In this document: piece by piece, positions 37,725 to 46,729 of the stretch
How the letters are laid out: each line of letters starts with the position of its first letter
Numbering within the stretch: the first letter of the stretch is position 1
Program-made: the position numbers and the translations under genes
Notes under the pieces: generated by a model
Seen by the model: the letters and a program-made list of their open reading frames with translations, nothing else
Told to the model about the DNA's origin: nothing
Database searches by the model: none
Origin: CAVYOE01 sp963770155
GTDB taxonomy: Bacteria > Actinomycetota > Thermoleophilia > Solirubrobacterales > 70-9
DNA length: 64,000 nt
Assembly (NCBI GenBank): GCA_963770155.1
Contig: CAVYOE010000001.1
Location: 682,001 to 746,000, forward strand
Direction: 5' to 3'

Positions 37725-39059
37725 CTAGCGCATGCCCTTCATAAGTGCCTGCGGGTCGGGCATCTTGCCCTCGGCCATCCGTTTCATCATCTTCTTCATC
37801 TGGTCGAACTGCTTGACCAGTTGGTTCACGGCCTGGACGTTGGTCCCCGACCCGGCCGCGATCCGCTTCCGGCGGGAGCCTTTGATGATGTCCGGGCGGC
37901 GGCGCTCCTCCGGCGTCATTGACAGGATGATCGCCTCGAGCCGGTCGAGCTCGCGCTCGTCGACCTCCCCCATCTGCCTCATCGCGCCGCCCATGCCGGG
38001 GATCATCTTGAGCAGGTTGCCGATCGGCCCCATGTTGCGCACCTGCTTCATCTGAGCGAGGAAGTCCTCCAGGGTGAAGGTCTGCTCCCGGATCTTCTTC
38101 TCGAGGTCAGCGGCATTGTCCTCGTCGAACTCCTCCTGCGACTTCTCGATCAGGCTCATCACGTCCCCCATCCCGAGGATGCGGCTGGCCATCCGGTCGG
38201 GGTGGAAGCGCTCGAGCTCGTCGAGTTTCTCCCCGGTCGAGGCGTAGAGGATCGGCTTGCCGGTCACCGCCCGGACCGAAAGCGCGGCACCGCCGCGGGC
38301 ATCGCCGTCGAGCTTGGTGATCAGCACCCCGTCGAACTCGGCGGTCTCCGCGAACGACTCCGCCACGTTGACGGCGTCCTGGCCGGTCATTGCATCGAGC
38401 ACGAGGAGTACGTCGTGCGGTGTGGTCGCCTTGCGCACCGCCGCCAGCTCCTTCATCAGATCCTCGTCGACGTGCAGCCTGCCCGCGGTATCGACGATGA
38501 GCACGTCGCGCCCCTCGTCGCGGGCCGAATCGAGCGCCCACTTGGCGACCTCGACCGCGTCGGTAGCGTCCTGCTTGCGGTAGACGTGGAGCTTCGCCTG
38601 GCCCCCGAGCGTCTCGAGCTGGTCGATCGCCGCCGGGCGCTGCAGGTCGCAGGCCGCCAGGGCGACGTTCTTGCCGTCTTTCGCCAGGAGCTGACCGAGC
38701 TTGGCGCAGGCCGTGGTCTTACCCGATCCCTGCAGGCCCGCAATCAAGATCACCGTCGGTCCCGAGGAGGCGAAAGCAAGATCCCGGCCACCGGCCCCTC
38801 CCATCAGCTCGGTCAGTTCCTCGTTCACCGCCTTGACCACCGTCTGGCCGGGATTGAGCGCGTCGGCCACCTGCTCGCCCTCGAGTCTCTCTTTGAGGCT
38901 CGCGGTGAAGTCCTTGACCACCTTGAAGTTGACATCTGCTTCCAGCAGCGCCAGCCGGATCTCGCGCAGGGTCGCGTCGACGTCCGCCTCGGAGAGCTTC
39001 CCGCGCTCGCGGACGCCGGAGAGCACGCCCTGGAGGCGCTCGGAGAGCTGGTCGAGCAT
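37725..39059 (-). CDS. ffh: Signal recognition particle protein Ffh
   Basis: Ffh (444 aa) binds signal sequences of nascent membrane proteins and, with SRP RNA, delivers ribosomes to FtsY. The N domain (1-90) precedes the GTPase with G-L-Q-G-S-G-K-T-T, D-T-A-G-R-L and T-K-L-D-G-D-A-R-G-G; the methionine-rich M domain (about 300-444) carries R-K-R-I-A-A-G-S-G-T and a K-K-M-M-K-R-M tail. Length is normal. No SRP RNA gene was found in the window. Confidence 0.97.
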   Translation of the reverse strand: MLDQLSERLQGVLSGVRERGKLSEADVDATLREIRLALLEADVNFKVVKDFTASLKERLEGEQVADALNPGQTVVKAVNEELTELMGGAGGRDLAFASSGPTVILIAGLQGSGKTTACAKLGQLLAKDGKNVALAACDLQRPAAIDQLETLGGQAKLHVYRKQDATDAVEVAKWALDSARDEGRDVLIVDTAGRLHVDEDLMKELAAVRKATTPHDVLLVLDAMTGQDAVNVAESFAETAEFDGVLITKLDGDARGGAALSVRAVTGKPILYASTGEKLDELERFHPDRMASRILGMGDVMSLIEKSQEEFDEDNAADLEKKIREQTFTLEDFLAQMKQVRNMGPIGNLLKMIPGMGGAMRQMGEVDERELDRLEAIILSMTPEERRRPDIIKGSRRKRIAAGSGTNVQAVNQLVKQFDQMKKMMKRMAEGKMPDPQALMKGMR

Positions 39060-39065
39060 CTCGCC

Positions 39066-39338
39066 CTAGGCCGTCGCGAACCGCTTCTCGGAGCGAGCGC
39101 GGCGCTTGGCCGCCTCTTCCTCGCGGTCCTTGGGCGGCGCCTTGGTGACGAGGCCGTCGAGCAAGGTCATCGTCGCTGCGGCGACCTCATCCACGGCCCG
39201 GTCGAACACCTCGGCGTTCGCCTTCGAAGGCTTGGTCGAGCCGCTGATCTTGCGCACGTATTGGAGCGCCGCATCATGCGCTTCCTCGGCGGTGGCCGGC
39301 GGTTCGAAGTTATGGAGGGTTCGAATGTTTCTGCACAT
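39066..39338 (-). CDS. DUF2277 family protein
   Basis: A 90-aa protein of unknown function. M-C-R-N-I-R-T-L-H-N-F-E-P-P-A-T is the DUF2277 signature and fixes the ATG at 39338. The core A-L-Q-Y-V-R-K-I-S-G-S-T-K-P-S looks like a small DNA-binding or helical domain; the C-terminus is basic. TACGCT lies 7 nt before the ATG with no Shine-Dalgarno, suggesting its own leaderless promoter. It ends 6 bp before ffh. Confidence 0.85.
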   Translation of the reverse strand: MCRNIRTLHNFEPPATAEEAHDAALQYVRKISGSTKPSKANAEVFDRAVDEVAAATMTLLDGLVTKAPPKDREEEAAKRRARSEKRFATA

Positions 39339-39446
39339 GCGGTGAAGCGTAGAGCCTCCCACCGATCGGGTCCGGGAGCTCCCGTGACCCCGTAAATGGC
39401 TGTTCGGATAGCGTGACCCCAGAAACTCGACAGGAGGAGACAGCGG

Positions 39447-39815
39447 ATGACTTTCGGCGACGCGATCAAGATGGGCTTTGAGAACTACGTGAACTTCGAT
39501 GGCCGCGCATCAAGGGCCGCCTACTGGTGGTGGTTCCTGTTCGCATTCCTCGCCGGAATCGCGGCAAACATCCTCGGCGCGGCGCTGGACACCTCGATCT
39601 TGAGCATCCTCGTCGGGCTGGGTCTGTTCCTCCCCGGTCTCGCTTTCGCCGTACGGCGGCTCCACGACACCGGCCGCTCCGGCTGGTGGGTCCTGATCGC
39701 GCTCATCCCGCTCATCGGATTCATCGTCCTGATCGTCTTCCTCGTTGGTGAGGGCGACGACGGCCCGAACGAGTACGGCCCGCCGCCGGTCGACCCGGCC
39801 CCCGCGACGGTCTAG
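39447..39815 (+). CDS. DUF805 membrane protein
   Basis: A 122-aa inner-membrane protein of the DUF805 family. The signature F-D-G-R-A-S-R-A-A-Y-W-W-W and R-R-L-H-D-T-G-R-S-G-W-W is complete, with three to four membrane helices (about 28-50, 52-68, 83-105). A strong AGGAGG lies before the ATG. Function unknown for the family. It converges with ftsY with a single base between the two stop codons. Confidence 0.9.
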   Translation: MTFGDAIKMGFENYVNFDGRASRAAYWWWFLFAFLAGIAANILGAALDTSILSILVGLGLFLPGLAFAVRRLHDTGRSGWWVLIALIPLIGFIVLIVFLVGEGDDGPNEYGPPPVDPAPATV

Positions 39816-39816
39816 C

Positions 39817-40824
39817 TCACTCGGACAGGAGCGCCCGGGCGAACTGCTCGGGATCGAAGGGGCGCAGGTCCTCCAGCGCCTCCCCGATCCCGATCAGCTT
39901 CACCGGAGTGCCGAGCTCGGATGCGATCGCAAGTGCGACGCCGCCCTTGGCGCTGCCGTCGAGCTTGGTGAGGACGACACCGGTGACCTCGGCGGCTTTG
40001 ATGAATTCCTCGGCCTGGCGCAGCCCGTTCTGACCCGTGGTCGCGTCGATGGAGATCAGCGTCTCGTGGGGCGCGCCGGGGATCTGCTTGGCGATCACGC
40101 GCCGGACCTTGGCCAGCTCCTCCATCAGGTTGCCCTTGGTATGGAGGCGACCGGCGGTGTCAGCGATCACCACGTCGGCGCCGCGGGCCTTGGCCGCCTC
40201 GATCGCGTCAAACGCGACCGCCCCCGGATCGCTGCCGGGTGCGGCGCGGATGATTTCCGACCCGGCGCGATTGGACCACTCGACCAGCTGTTCGACCGCC
40301 GCGGCACGGTAGGTGTCGCCCGCCGCCAGGATCACGTCGAGCCCGAGCTCCCGCTGGATGTGCCAGGCGAGTTTGCCGATCGTGGTCGTCTTGCCGGTGC
40401 CGTTGACCCCGACCACCATGATCACGGCTGGACTCTGGGTCAGATCGATCCGGGGCTCACCGGTTCGGGCCACGTCCGCCAGCAGCTCGATCAAGCGGTC
40501 GCGAACGGCCTCTCCCCCCGTTACCTGCCCGGCACCTACCTCGCCCTCGAGCTGAGCAACCACTTTTGCGGTGGTCGGGGCACCAACGTCGGCGAGGATC
40601 AGGGCTTCTTCCAGCCGCTCCCAGGTCTGCTCGTCGATCCGGTCGAACAGCGATGAGGAGAGCTCGGCGGTTAGAGCCTCGCGGCTGCGTGACAGTCCGC
40701 CCCGAAGGCGCTTGAAGAAGCCCTCGCGCTCTTCTTCGCTCTCCTCGAGGGCGGGACCCGTGCCATCACCGAGGTTGAAAGCGTGCCGCCAGTCGGTATC
40801 CACCGCCGCAGGGTAATGCTGCAC
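39817..40824 (-). CDS. ftsY: Signal recognition particle receptor FtsY
   Basis: FtsY (335 aa) is the membrane-associated GTPase that receives SRP-ribosome complexes. A short N-terminal region is followed by the N domain (about 40-110) and the G domain with G-V-N-G-T-G-K-T-T-T, D-T-A-G-R-L-H and T-K-L-D-G-S-A-K-G-G. The acidic A domain of enterics is much reduced. The start is uncertain: the GTG at 40824 touches AGGAG directly, and an inner GTG before D-T-D-W-R-H is possible. It lies near smc, as in many bacteria, but a plus-strand secreted-protein gene is inserted between them. Confidence 0.95.
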   Translation of the reverse strand: MQHYPAAVDTDWRHAFNLGDGTGPALEESEEEREGFFKRLRGGLSRSREALTAELSSSLFDRIDEQTWERLEEALILADVGAPTTAKVVAQLEGEVGAGQVTGGEAVRDRLIELLADVARTGEPRIDLTQSPAVIMVVGVNGTGKTTTIGKLAWHIQRELGLDVILAAGDTYRAAAVEQLVEWSNRAGSEIIRAAPGSDPGAVAFDAIEAAKARGADVVIADTAGRLHTKGNLMEELAKVRRVIAKQIPGAPHETLISIDATTGQNGLRQAEEFIKAAEVTGVVLTKLDGSAKGGVALAIASELGTPVKLIGIGEALEDLRPFDPEQFARALLSE

Positions 40825-40887
40825 CTCCTATGATCGCCGCCGCGCGGGACCGTCCCGCCGGGGTATGCAGATCAACTGACAGGAGGA

Positions 40888-41457
40888 ATGATGCGGAGAA
40901 TCGGAGCTGGCGCGAGCCGGAACGGAATCGTTCTGGTCGCATTCGCGGTCGGGCTGTTCGTGGCCTCGTGGGTGCTACCGGCGATCGGAGCCAGTCCCTC
41001 GAAGACCTCGAAGAAGGCGCTGAAGAAGGCGATCAGCGCAGAGACGATCGCAAAGGAGGCGTTGGCAAAGGCCGGGACGCCCGGACCTGCCGGGCCGGCG
41101 GGAACGGCGCGGGCCTACGCGGCGGTTACCAAGTCGAGCTGCATGCCACCCGACGACCTTTGCTCGGGCAACTTCAAGGGAATCACCGAGGTCCGCCGGG
41201 CCACTGGATTCATCGGCCGTTATTGCGTTACGGCACCGGGCCTGCGACCGCAGGAGACGACGGCCGTGGTCTCGGTCGATGCACTCGACACGGCCGATCC
41301 GGTGGCTCCGGCGCAGGCGTCAATCGACAACGGTGCCGGGATCTGCGGCGACGACAGCAACTTCGGCGTGTCCACTTCCCGCATCGGCCACGATGTCGGG
41401 GGACTCAACAACAGCCAGCAGTCGGACACGGTCGCCTTCACGATCGTCATCCCTTAG
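40888..41457 (+). CDS. Secreted protein with Lys-rich stalk and collagen-like segment
   Basis: A 189-aa exported protein. AGGAGG precedes the ATG. A signal peptide (about 12-35) is followed by a Lys/Ala stalk (S-K-K-A-L-K-K-A-I-S-A-E-T-I-A-K-E-A), then T-P-G-P-A-G-P-A-G-T-A (about 63-74) and a beta-rich C-terminal domain with four cysteines. The plan matches the protein at 18826-19476. It stands alone between convergent and divergent housekeeping genes (ftsY, smc), which suggests later insertion. Confidence 0.75.
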   Translation: MMRRIGAGASRNGIVLVAFAVGLFVASWVLPAIGASPSKTSKKALKKAISAETIAKEALAKAGTPGPAGPAGTARAYAAVTKSSCMPPDDLCSGNFKGITEVRRATGFIGRYCVTAPGLRPQETTAVVSVDALDTADPVAPAQASIDNGAGICGDDSNFGVSTSRIGHDVGGLNNSQQSDTVAFTIVIP

Positions 41458-41473
41458 CGGGGCCAAAGGCGAC

Positions 41474-44400
41474 TCAGGCCGCTTGCGTGTCGGCGAGGGG
41501 GGTGACCGTGCCCTCCTCGTCGGCCGCGATCGGCTCCTCGTCGCGCGGCAGCCTGCGCGAGACGATCTTGGTGATCCCGTCCTCGCCCATGCTGACGCCG
41601 TAGAGGGCATCGGCGGCATCCATGGTCCGCTTCTGGTGGGTGACGATCACGAACTGGGAGCGGTCGGCGAAGCGGCGGATGACCCGGAGGAAGCGGTCGA
41701 GGTTGATGTCGTCGAGGGCGGCCTCGACCTCATCGAGAATGTAGAAGGGGCACGGACGCGCGAGGAGCACCGCGAAGACGAACGCGAGTGCCACCAGCGA
41801 CTTCTCGCCACCGGACAGCAGGGTGAGGCGCTTCATCGCCTTGCCGGCCGGGGTCACCTCGATTTCAATTCCGGAGTCGTCGCGCTCCGGATCATCTTCC
41901 GGCACCTCGTCCGCCGCCGACTGCTCGGCTTCGCTTCCCCTGCCGTCGGCGGAGGACTCCTCAGTCGTTCTCACTAGACGAGGGGTTGCTTCTACCTTCC
42001 GCAGGCGGCCGCGACCGCCGGGGAAGAGCTCGCCGACCATCTCCTCGAAGTTGCGGGCCGTCGCCTCGAAGGTCTCCTCGAAGGCAGCGGTGATCTCCTT
42101 GTCGGTGCGCTTGATCAGCGCTTCGAGTTCGGCCAGGCCCTTCTCAAGATCCTTGCGCTGATCGGCCAGGTCGGTGACATGCTCCCGGGCTTCCTTGTAC
42201 TCGCGCTCGGCCAGCGGGTTGACCGGTCCGATCTGTTCCTTGCGGCGCGCGACTCGCTGGAGGCCTTTCTCGATCTCCTCGACCTCCTCCTCGCTCAGGA
42301 TGCGCTCGGCTGCCCCGATCTCACGTTCCAGCCTCTCGGAGATGTCGGCGAGCTCGCGAACGTGCTCGCCACGGCGCTCGCGCAGCTGTGCCGCTTCGAC
42401 CTCGGCCCGCGTCAGCGCCTCGCCGGCCTCGCGCAGCTCGCCCTGGATCCCGTATTCCTGCTGCGAGCACTCGCGCAGCTCGGCGGCGATCCCCTCCCTT
42501 TCATCCCCTTCGCTCTCGTCCTCGGGGGTCGCCTGCAGCTGCTCGACCTGGATGCGCAGAGACTCTCCAACGGCATCGAGCGCCCCGGCGAGCTTCTCGA
42601 GGCTGGGGAGCAGCTCCTGGTCGACCCGGACCCGCTCGGCCAGCGCCGCTCGGTCCTTCTCCCGCCCCGCCCGCGCTTTCGCTGCAGCCTCGGCATGCCG
42701 GCGCTCGGCCGCCAGCTCGGCCTCGATCTGCGCCCGGCGTACGGCCTCCGGGTTGGACTCGGCAGCGTCCTGGGCACGGCGAGCCTCGGCAAGAGCTTCA
42801 TCCGCGAGCTCGAGCTCGCGCCTGGCCCGCTGCTCGGTCTTTCGCCTCTCCTCAAGCCGCAGCGCCAGCTCCTCGCGCTCGGAGCGGGCGGCAAGAGCCG
42901 GATCGGTCGCGCCTCGGGGAATCTTGCGGAGCTCGCCGGCGGCGCCATCGAAGCACTCACCCTCGACCGTCACCGCGATCCCCGTGAACCCCTGTGCCAA
43001 CTCGCTGAGGTCGCCGACCACCCAGGCGTCGGCGAGGAGGCGCTCGGCAACCGCCCGCGCCGCGTCGGCTGCTTCGACAAGGTCGAGCAGCGGCCGGGCG
43101 TCCTCGGTCGGCCGCTCGCTGCGTGCGGGCGCCTGCCCCGCGTCGGAGATCAGAGCCCGGGCCGCGTCTCCGGAGCTGCCGACAGTCCTGATGCCTTCGT
43201 CAAGGGAGGAAACGACCTGGGCGCGCAGCCGCCCGCCGAGTGCCGCCGAGAGGGCGTGCTCGATTCCGGGTCCGGCTTCGATCAGGCCGGCGAGCAGGTC
43301 GGTCCCGTCGGCTCCGAGAGCGGCGGCCAGTTTCGCCTCGACCGCGGCCAACTGCCCCTCGAGCTCGGCGCGGAGCTTGGCGGCCTTGTCCGCGGCTTCG
43401 CGGGCAGCGTCCCTGGCGGCAACAGCTTCGCGAGTCGGGTCCGCCCCGCCCAGGTCGGCAAGCTGCGCCTCCAGCTCTGCGATCCGCTCAGCGGTCGCCT
43501 GGTCATCGACCTCGTCGAGCTCTTCGAGCCGCAGCTGCCGCTCGCCGAGCCCGCCCTGAAGCTGCAAGATTGCGCCGCGGACCGCATCGCGGCGCGCCCA
43601 GACCCGCTCCAGCGTGCCGCGCGCCTCCAGCAGGCGCTCGCCGCGGGCGTGGCGCTCGCGATCGCCGGCCGCAATGCGTTCCTCGATCGCGGCACGACGA
43701 TCGGCGACCTTGGCAAGCTTCGCGTCGATCTCGTCGCGGCGGCCACGTGCCGTGGTCACCGTCTTCTCGGCCGCCCCAAGCCGGTCCTCGGCCTCGCGCA
43801 GCTCTGAGGCAAGCAGCTGTGCGCGCAACTCGTCCTCTTCGCGCTGCAGCCGGATGCCGCGCTCGGCGGCCTCGGCCTGGCGCTTCAGGGGCCGCAGCCG
43901 GGAGCGCGCCTCCCGCTCGACGTCGAGCGCCCGATCGAGGTTGTCGCGGGTCCTCTCGAGCTTCAGCTGCGCGCGCCGCCGGCGCTTGCGGTGTTTGCCG
44001 AGCCCCGCGGATTCCTCGACCAGGAGGCGGCGGTCTCGGGGCTTTGAGTTGACGATCTGCTCGACCCGGCCCTGGCTGATCACCGAGTGCATCTCGCGGC
44101 CGAGATTGGTGTCGGCGAGCGCCTCGAGGATGTCGGCGAGCCGGCAGCGCGCCCCGTTCAGGCGGTACTCGCTCTCGCCGGTGCGCTCGACCCGGCGCTT
44201 GATCGAGATCTCGGAGAACTCACTGTTGGCCCGGCCCTCTGAGTTGTCGATCACGACCTCGACTTCGGCGAAGCGCCGAGGAGATGAGCCTTTGCCCCCC
44301 GCAAAGATCAGGTCGGTCATCGTCTGCCCGCGGACCGCCATAGCCCTCTGTTCGCCGAGGGCCCAGAGCACCGCGTCGGTGATGTTGGACTTGCCGCAGC

Positions 44401-44500
44401 CGTTGGGTCCGACGATCACGCTGACGCCCGGCGCGAAGTTGAGCTTGGTCCGGTCGGGGAAGGACTTGAAGCCCTTCAAGGTCAACGATTTCAGATACAT
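41474..44500 (-). CDS. smc: Chromosome segregation protein SMC (short, with acidic head insert)
   Basis: SMC (1,008 aa) organises and segregates the chromosome. The N-terminal ATPase half has G-P-N-G-C-G-K-S-N (about 32-40), two coiled coils flank a hinge (about 400-520), and the C-terminal half carries the signature L-S-G-G-E-K-S-L and Walker B F-Y-I-L-D-E-V-E-A-A-L-D. Typical bacterial SMCs are about 1,150-1,200 aa, so the coiled coils are shortened. The C-terminal head also contains a roughly 45-residue acidic Ser/Glu/Asp insert just before G-I-E-I-E-V-T-P-A-G-K. It is coupled to rnc by a one-base overlap. Confidence 0.95.
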   Translation of the reverse strand: MYLKSLTLKGFKSFPDRTKLNFAPGVSVIVGPNGCGKSNITDAVLWALGEQRAMAVRGQTMTDLIFAGGKGSSPRRFAEVEVVIDNSEGRANSEFSEISIKRRVERTGESEYRLNGARCRLADILEALADTNLGREMHSVISQGRVEQIVNSKPRDRRLLVEESAGLGKHRKRRRRAQLKLERTRDNLDRALDVEREARSRLRPLKRQAEAAERGIRLQREEDELRAQLLASELREAEDRLGAAEKTVTTARGRRDEIDAKLAKVADRRAAIEERIAAGDRERHARGERLLEARGTLERVWARRDAVRGAILQLQGGLGERQLRLEELDEVDDQATAERIAELEAQLADLGGADPTREAVAARDAAREAADKAAKLRAELEGQLAAVEAKLAAALGADGTDLLAGLIEAGPGIEHALSAALGGRLRAQVVSSLDEGIRTVGSSGDAARALISDAGQAPARSERPTEDARPLLDLVEAADAARAVAERLLADAWVVGDLSELAQGFTGIAVTVEGECFDGAAGELRKIPRGATDPALAARSEREELALRLEERRKTEQRARRELELADEALAEARRAQDAAESNPEAVRRAQIEAELAAERRHAEAAAKARAGREKDRAALAERVRVDQELLPSLEKLAGALDAVGESLRIQVEQLQATPEDESEGDEREGIAAELRECSQQEYGIQGELREAGEALTRAEVEAAQLRERRGEHVRELADISERLEREIGAAERILSEEEVEEIEKGLQRVARRKEQIGPVNPLAEREYKEAREHVTDLADQRKDLEKGLAELEALIKRTDKEITAAFEETFEATARNFEEMVGELFPGGRGRLRKVEATPRLVRTTEESSADGRGSEAEQSAADEVPEDDPERDDSGIEIEVTPAGKAMKRLTLLSGGEKSLVALAFVFAVLLARPCPFYILDEVEAALDDINLDRFLRVIRRFADRSQFVIVTHQKRTMDAADALYGVSMGEDGITKIVSRRLPRDEEPIAADEEGTVTPLADTQAA

Positions 44501-45177
44501 CAGTCCGTGATCTTCTCCAGCGATTCCTCGGCTGCGGCCTGTTCAGCTTCCTTCTTCGATCGGCCGGAACCGCTGCCGAGCTGCTCGCCATCGCTGTTCG
44601 CGGTCACTTCGAAGCGCCGATCGTGCGCGGGGCCCTCTTCGCGGACCACTTCGTAGGTTACGGTGGCGCCGGTTCGAGCGAGCCGCTCCTGCAGCTCCGA
44701 TTTGAAGTCGAGCCTCTCTTCCTTGGCGTACGAGATCTGCTCCGCGAAGGCCTCGAGCAGCGCCTCGGCGGTGCGGTCGAAGCCGTACTCGAGGTAGCAG
44801 GCACCGATCACGGCCTCTGCGATCTCGGCGATCGGCCTCTCCGTGGACGTCAGCGTTCCCACCGGCATTCCGCTGTTGTCGTCAGGCTCGCGCTCGGCGA
44901 GCCGCTCCGGCAGCCCTAGCTCGCGGGCCACCTCGGCGCACGCCCTGCCGCTCACCGCCTGATTGTGGATCCGGGTGAGCTCGCCGCTGTCTGCCTTGGG
45001 ATAGCGGCGATGGAGCTCGGCGGCCATCGAGAGCCCGAGAACGCTGTCTCCCAGGAAAGCCAGTCGGCCGTAGGACTCGGCCCGGCTCTCGACCCAGGAG
45101 GAATGGGTCAGTGCCTTGTCCGCGAGGTCCTCTGGCAACCCGTCGATCAAACCGGCCAGTGCTTCGGTCTCGCTCAC
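44500..45177 (-). CDS. rnc: Ribonuclease III
   Basis: RNase III (225 aa) cuts double-stranded RNA in rRNA and mRNA processing. The catalytic domain has L-T-H-S-S-W-V and E-S-Y-G-R-L-A-F-L-G-D-S-V-L-G, with the late E-A-V-I-G-A; the C-terminal double-stranded RNA-binding domain (about 155-222) ends G-R-S-K-K-E-A-E-Q-A-A-A. I use the GTG at 45177, 16 bp after acpP with GGGAAA upstream. The order acpP-rnc-smc is conserved in many bacteria. Confidence 0.95.
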   Translation of the reverse strand: MSETEALAGLIDGLPEDLADKALTHSSWVESRAESYGRLAFLGDSVLGLSMAAELHRRYPKADSGELTRIHNQAVSGRACAEVARELGLPERLAEREPDDNSGMPVGTLTSTERPIAEIAEAVIGACYLEYGFDRTAEALLEAFAEQISYAKEERLDFKSELQERLARTGATVTYEVVREEGPAHDRRFEVTANSDGEQLGSGSGRSKKEAEQAAAEESLEKITD

Positions 45178-45193
45178 TTTCCCGACGGTCCGG

Positions 45194-45442
45194 CTACCCG
45201 GCCGGGGCACGGACGAGGACAAACTCCACTGCGTCACCGACCGTCTCGATCCCGGCCGCCTCCTCCTCGCTCACCTTGATCCCGTAGCGGTCCTCCAGTT
45301 CCATCACGAGCTCGTAGAGGTCGAGCGAGTCGGCATCGAGATCCTCTCGGAACCGGGTGCTCTCGGTGATCTTGTCGGCATCCACCTCGAGCTCGGTGGA
45401 AAGGTGCTCGCGGACGAGCTTGATCACCTCTTCGCGGTCCAT
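45194..45442 (-). CDS. acpP: Acyl carrier protein
   Basis: ACP (82 aa) carries growing fatty acids on a phosphopantetheine arm. The attachment site is Ser39 in D-L-D-A-D-S-L-D-L-Y-E-L. It is acidic and all-helical, as expected. TAAGAT lies 9 nt before the ATG and no Shine-Dalgarno is present, so the gene probably has its own leaderless transcript although it sits in the plsX-acpP-rnc string. Confidence 0.95.
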   Translation of the reverse strand: MDREEVIKLVREHLSTELEVDADKITESTRFREDLDADSLDLYELVMELEDRYGIKVSEEEAAGIETVGDAVEFVLVRAPAG

Positions 45443-45451
45443 TGGAAGCGA

Positions 45452-45457
45452 ATCTTA
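45452..45457 (-). promoter_or_regulatory. Putative -10 element for leaderless acpP
   Basis: TAAGAT on the minus strand lies 9 nt before the acpP ATG and just overlaps the plsX stop region. Confidence 0.4.
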
Positions 45458-46468
45458 GGTCGCGCGCAGGTCACTCCGGGTCGCCCCGGAGGCCTCGAGC
45501 TGCTCGGCCGTGCGCTCAGCGGCGCGCTCGCGGGCCGCACGGTCGGCCAGGCGAACCGCGTTCGCGATTCCTTCGGCGCTCGAGCCGCCGTGGGCCACAA
45601 CCGCCACGCCGCGCAGCCCGAGCAGGATCGCCCCGCCCACGGCATTCGGGTCGAGATTGCGGCGCAGGCTGCCGAGCGCCGGGCGCAGCAGGGCCCCACC
45701 CGCCATCGCCATCGGGTTGGAGCGCGCCGCACCGCGGACGGCACCGGCGACAGCTCGCGCGGTTCCCTCCATCAGCTTGAGTGCGACATTGCCGGTGAAG
45801 CCGTCGGTCACGACCACGTCGGCCCTGCCCGTCAGCAGCTCGGTCCCTTCGACGTTGCCGATGAAGGTGAGCCCCTCAGCGCCGGTCAGTGCCTGATGGG
45901 CCTCGGTGACCACCGCATTGCCCTTCTTTTGCTCTTCGCCCACCGAGAGCAGCCCGACCCTGGGCCCGGCGACTCCGAGCACCGCTTCACTGAAGGCAGC
46001 GCCGAGGTGCGCGAACTGAACCAGGTGGGCCGGCCGCGCCTCGACATTGGCGCCGACATCGAGCAGCAGTACGTGGCCGGCATCGTCACCCGGAAGGGGG
46101 ACCCGGGCCGCGAGGGCCGGGCGATGGACCCCCTGGAGCCGTTTCATTGCGAACAGGGCCGCCGTCATCGTCGCTCCGGTCGAGCCGGCGCTGGCCAGCG
46201 CGCCGGAGCGTCCCTCGGCCACATCGGCCGCCGCCATCACGATCGATGCGCCCGGCCCGCTCCGTACCGCGGCGACTGGATCGTCTTCGTTGCTGATCCA
46301 CTCGTTTGCAGGGACGACATCGATCCCCGGGGGCACGCTCGTCAGCTTGGCGGGCGGCCCGAACAGCCGCACCGGTATGCCGTCGGCTGCGGCAAGCGCC
46401 GCCCCTTCCAGGACCAGTTCCGGCCCCCCGTCGGCGCCGTGGGCATCGAGCGCAACCGGGGTTGTCAC
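45455..46468 (-). CDS. plsX: Phosphate acyltransferase PlsX
   Basis: PlsX (337 aa) makes acyl-phosphate from acyl-ACP, the first step of PlsX/PlsY phospholipid synthesis. It opens V-A-L-D-A-H-G-A-D-G-G-P-E and contains A-S-A-G-S-T-G-A, D-V-G-A-N-V-E, F-I-G-N-V-E-G and V-V-T-D-G-F-T-G-N-V-A-L-K. The usual opening is D-A-M-G-G-D; here D-A-H-G-A-D-G-G is a small variation. It starts 3 bp after rpmF. Confidence 0.94.
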   Translation of the reverse strand: MTTPVALDAHGADGGPELVLEGAALAAADGIPVRLFGPPAKLTSVPPGIDVVPANEWISNEDDPVAAVRSGPGASIVMAAADVAEGRSGALASAGSTGATMTAALFAMKRLQGVHRPALAARVPLPGDDAGHVLLLDVGANVEARPAHLVQFAHLGAAFSEAVLGVAGPRVGLLSVGEEQKKGNAVVTEAHQALTGAEGLTFIGNVEGTELLTGRADVVVTDGFTGNVALKLMEGTARAVAGAVRGAARSNPMAMAGGALLRPALGSLRRNLDPNAVGGAILLGLRGVAVVAHGGSSAEGIANAVRLADRAARERAAERTAEQLEASGATRSDLRAT

Positions 46469-46471
46469 GGG

Positions 46472-46708
46472 CTATGCCTCTTCTTCAGCCTGCTCGGCCT
46501 TGGCCGCTTCCTTCGCCGCGATCTCCTCGGGTGTCGGGAAGGTGATCACCTCGCGCCCGGCGTAGGTGCCGCAAGTCGGGCAGACCCGATGCGGCAGCCG
46601 CGGGCTGTGGCACCGCGGGCACTCGTTCAGGCGCGGGGCGCTGATCCCGTGGGTGGCCCGGCGGGAGTCGCGTCGCGTGCGCGAGGTTCTCTTCTTCGGT
46701 ACGGCCAT
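46472..46708 (-). CDS. rpmF: Ribosomal protein L32
   Basis: L32 (78 aa) of the 50S subunit. It opens A-V-P-K-K-R-T-S-R-T-R-R-D-S-R-R and has the zinc-binding form with C-P-R-C and C-P-T-C. The C-terminus is extended by about 15 Glu/Ala-rich residues, another acidic tail in this genome. TACGCT lies 10 nt before the ATG. Paired with DUF177 upstream and plsX downstream, a common order. Confidence 0.95.
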   Translation of the reverse strand: MAVPKKRTSRTRRDSRRATHGISAPRLNECPRCHSPRLPHRVCPTCGTYAGREVITFPTPEEIAAKEAAKAEQAEEEA

Positions 46709-46729
46709 GAAGCCGAGAAGCGTAGCGGC

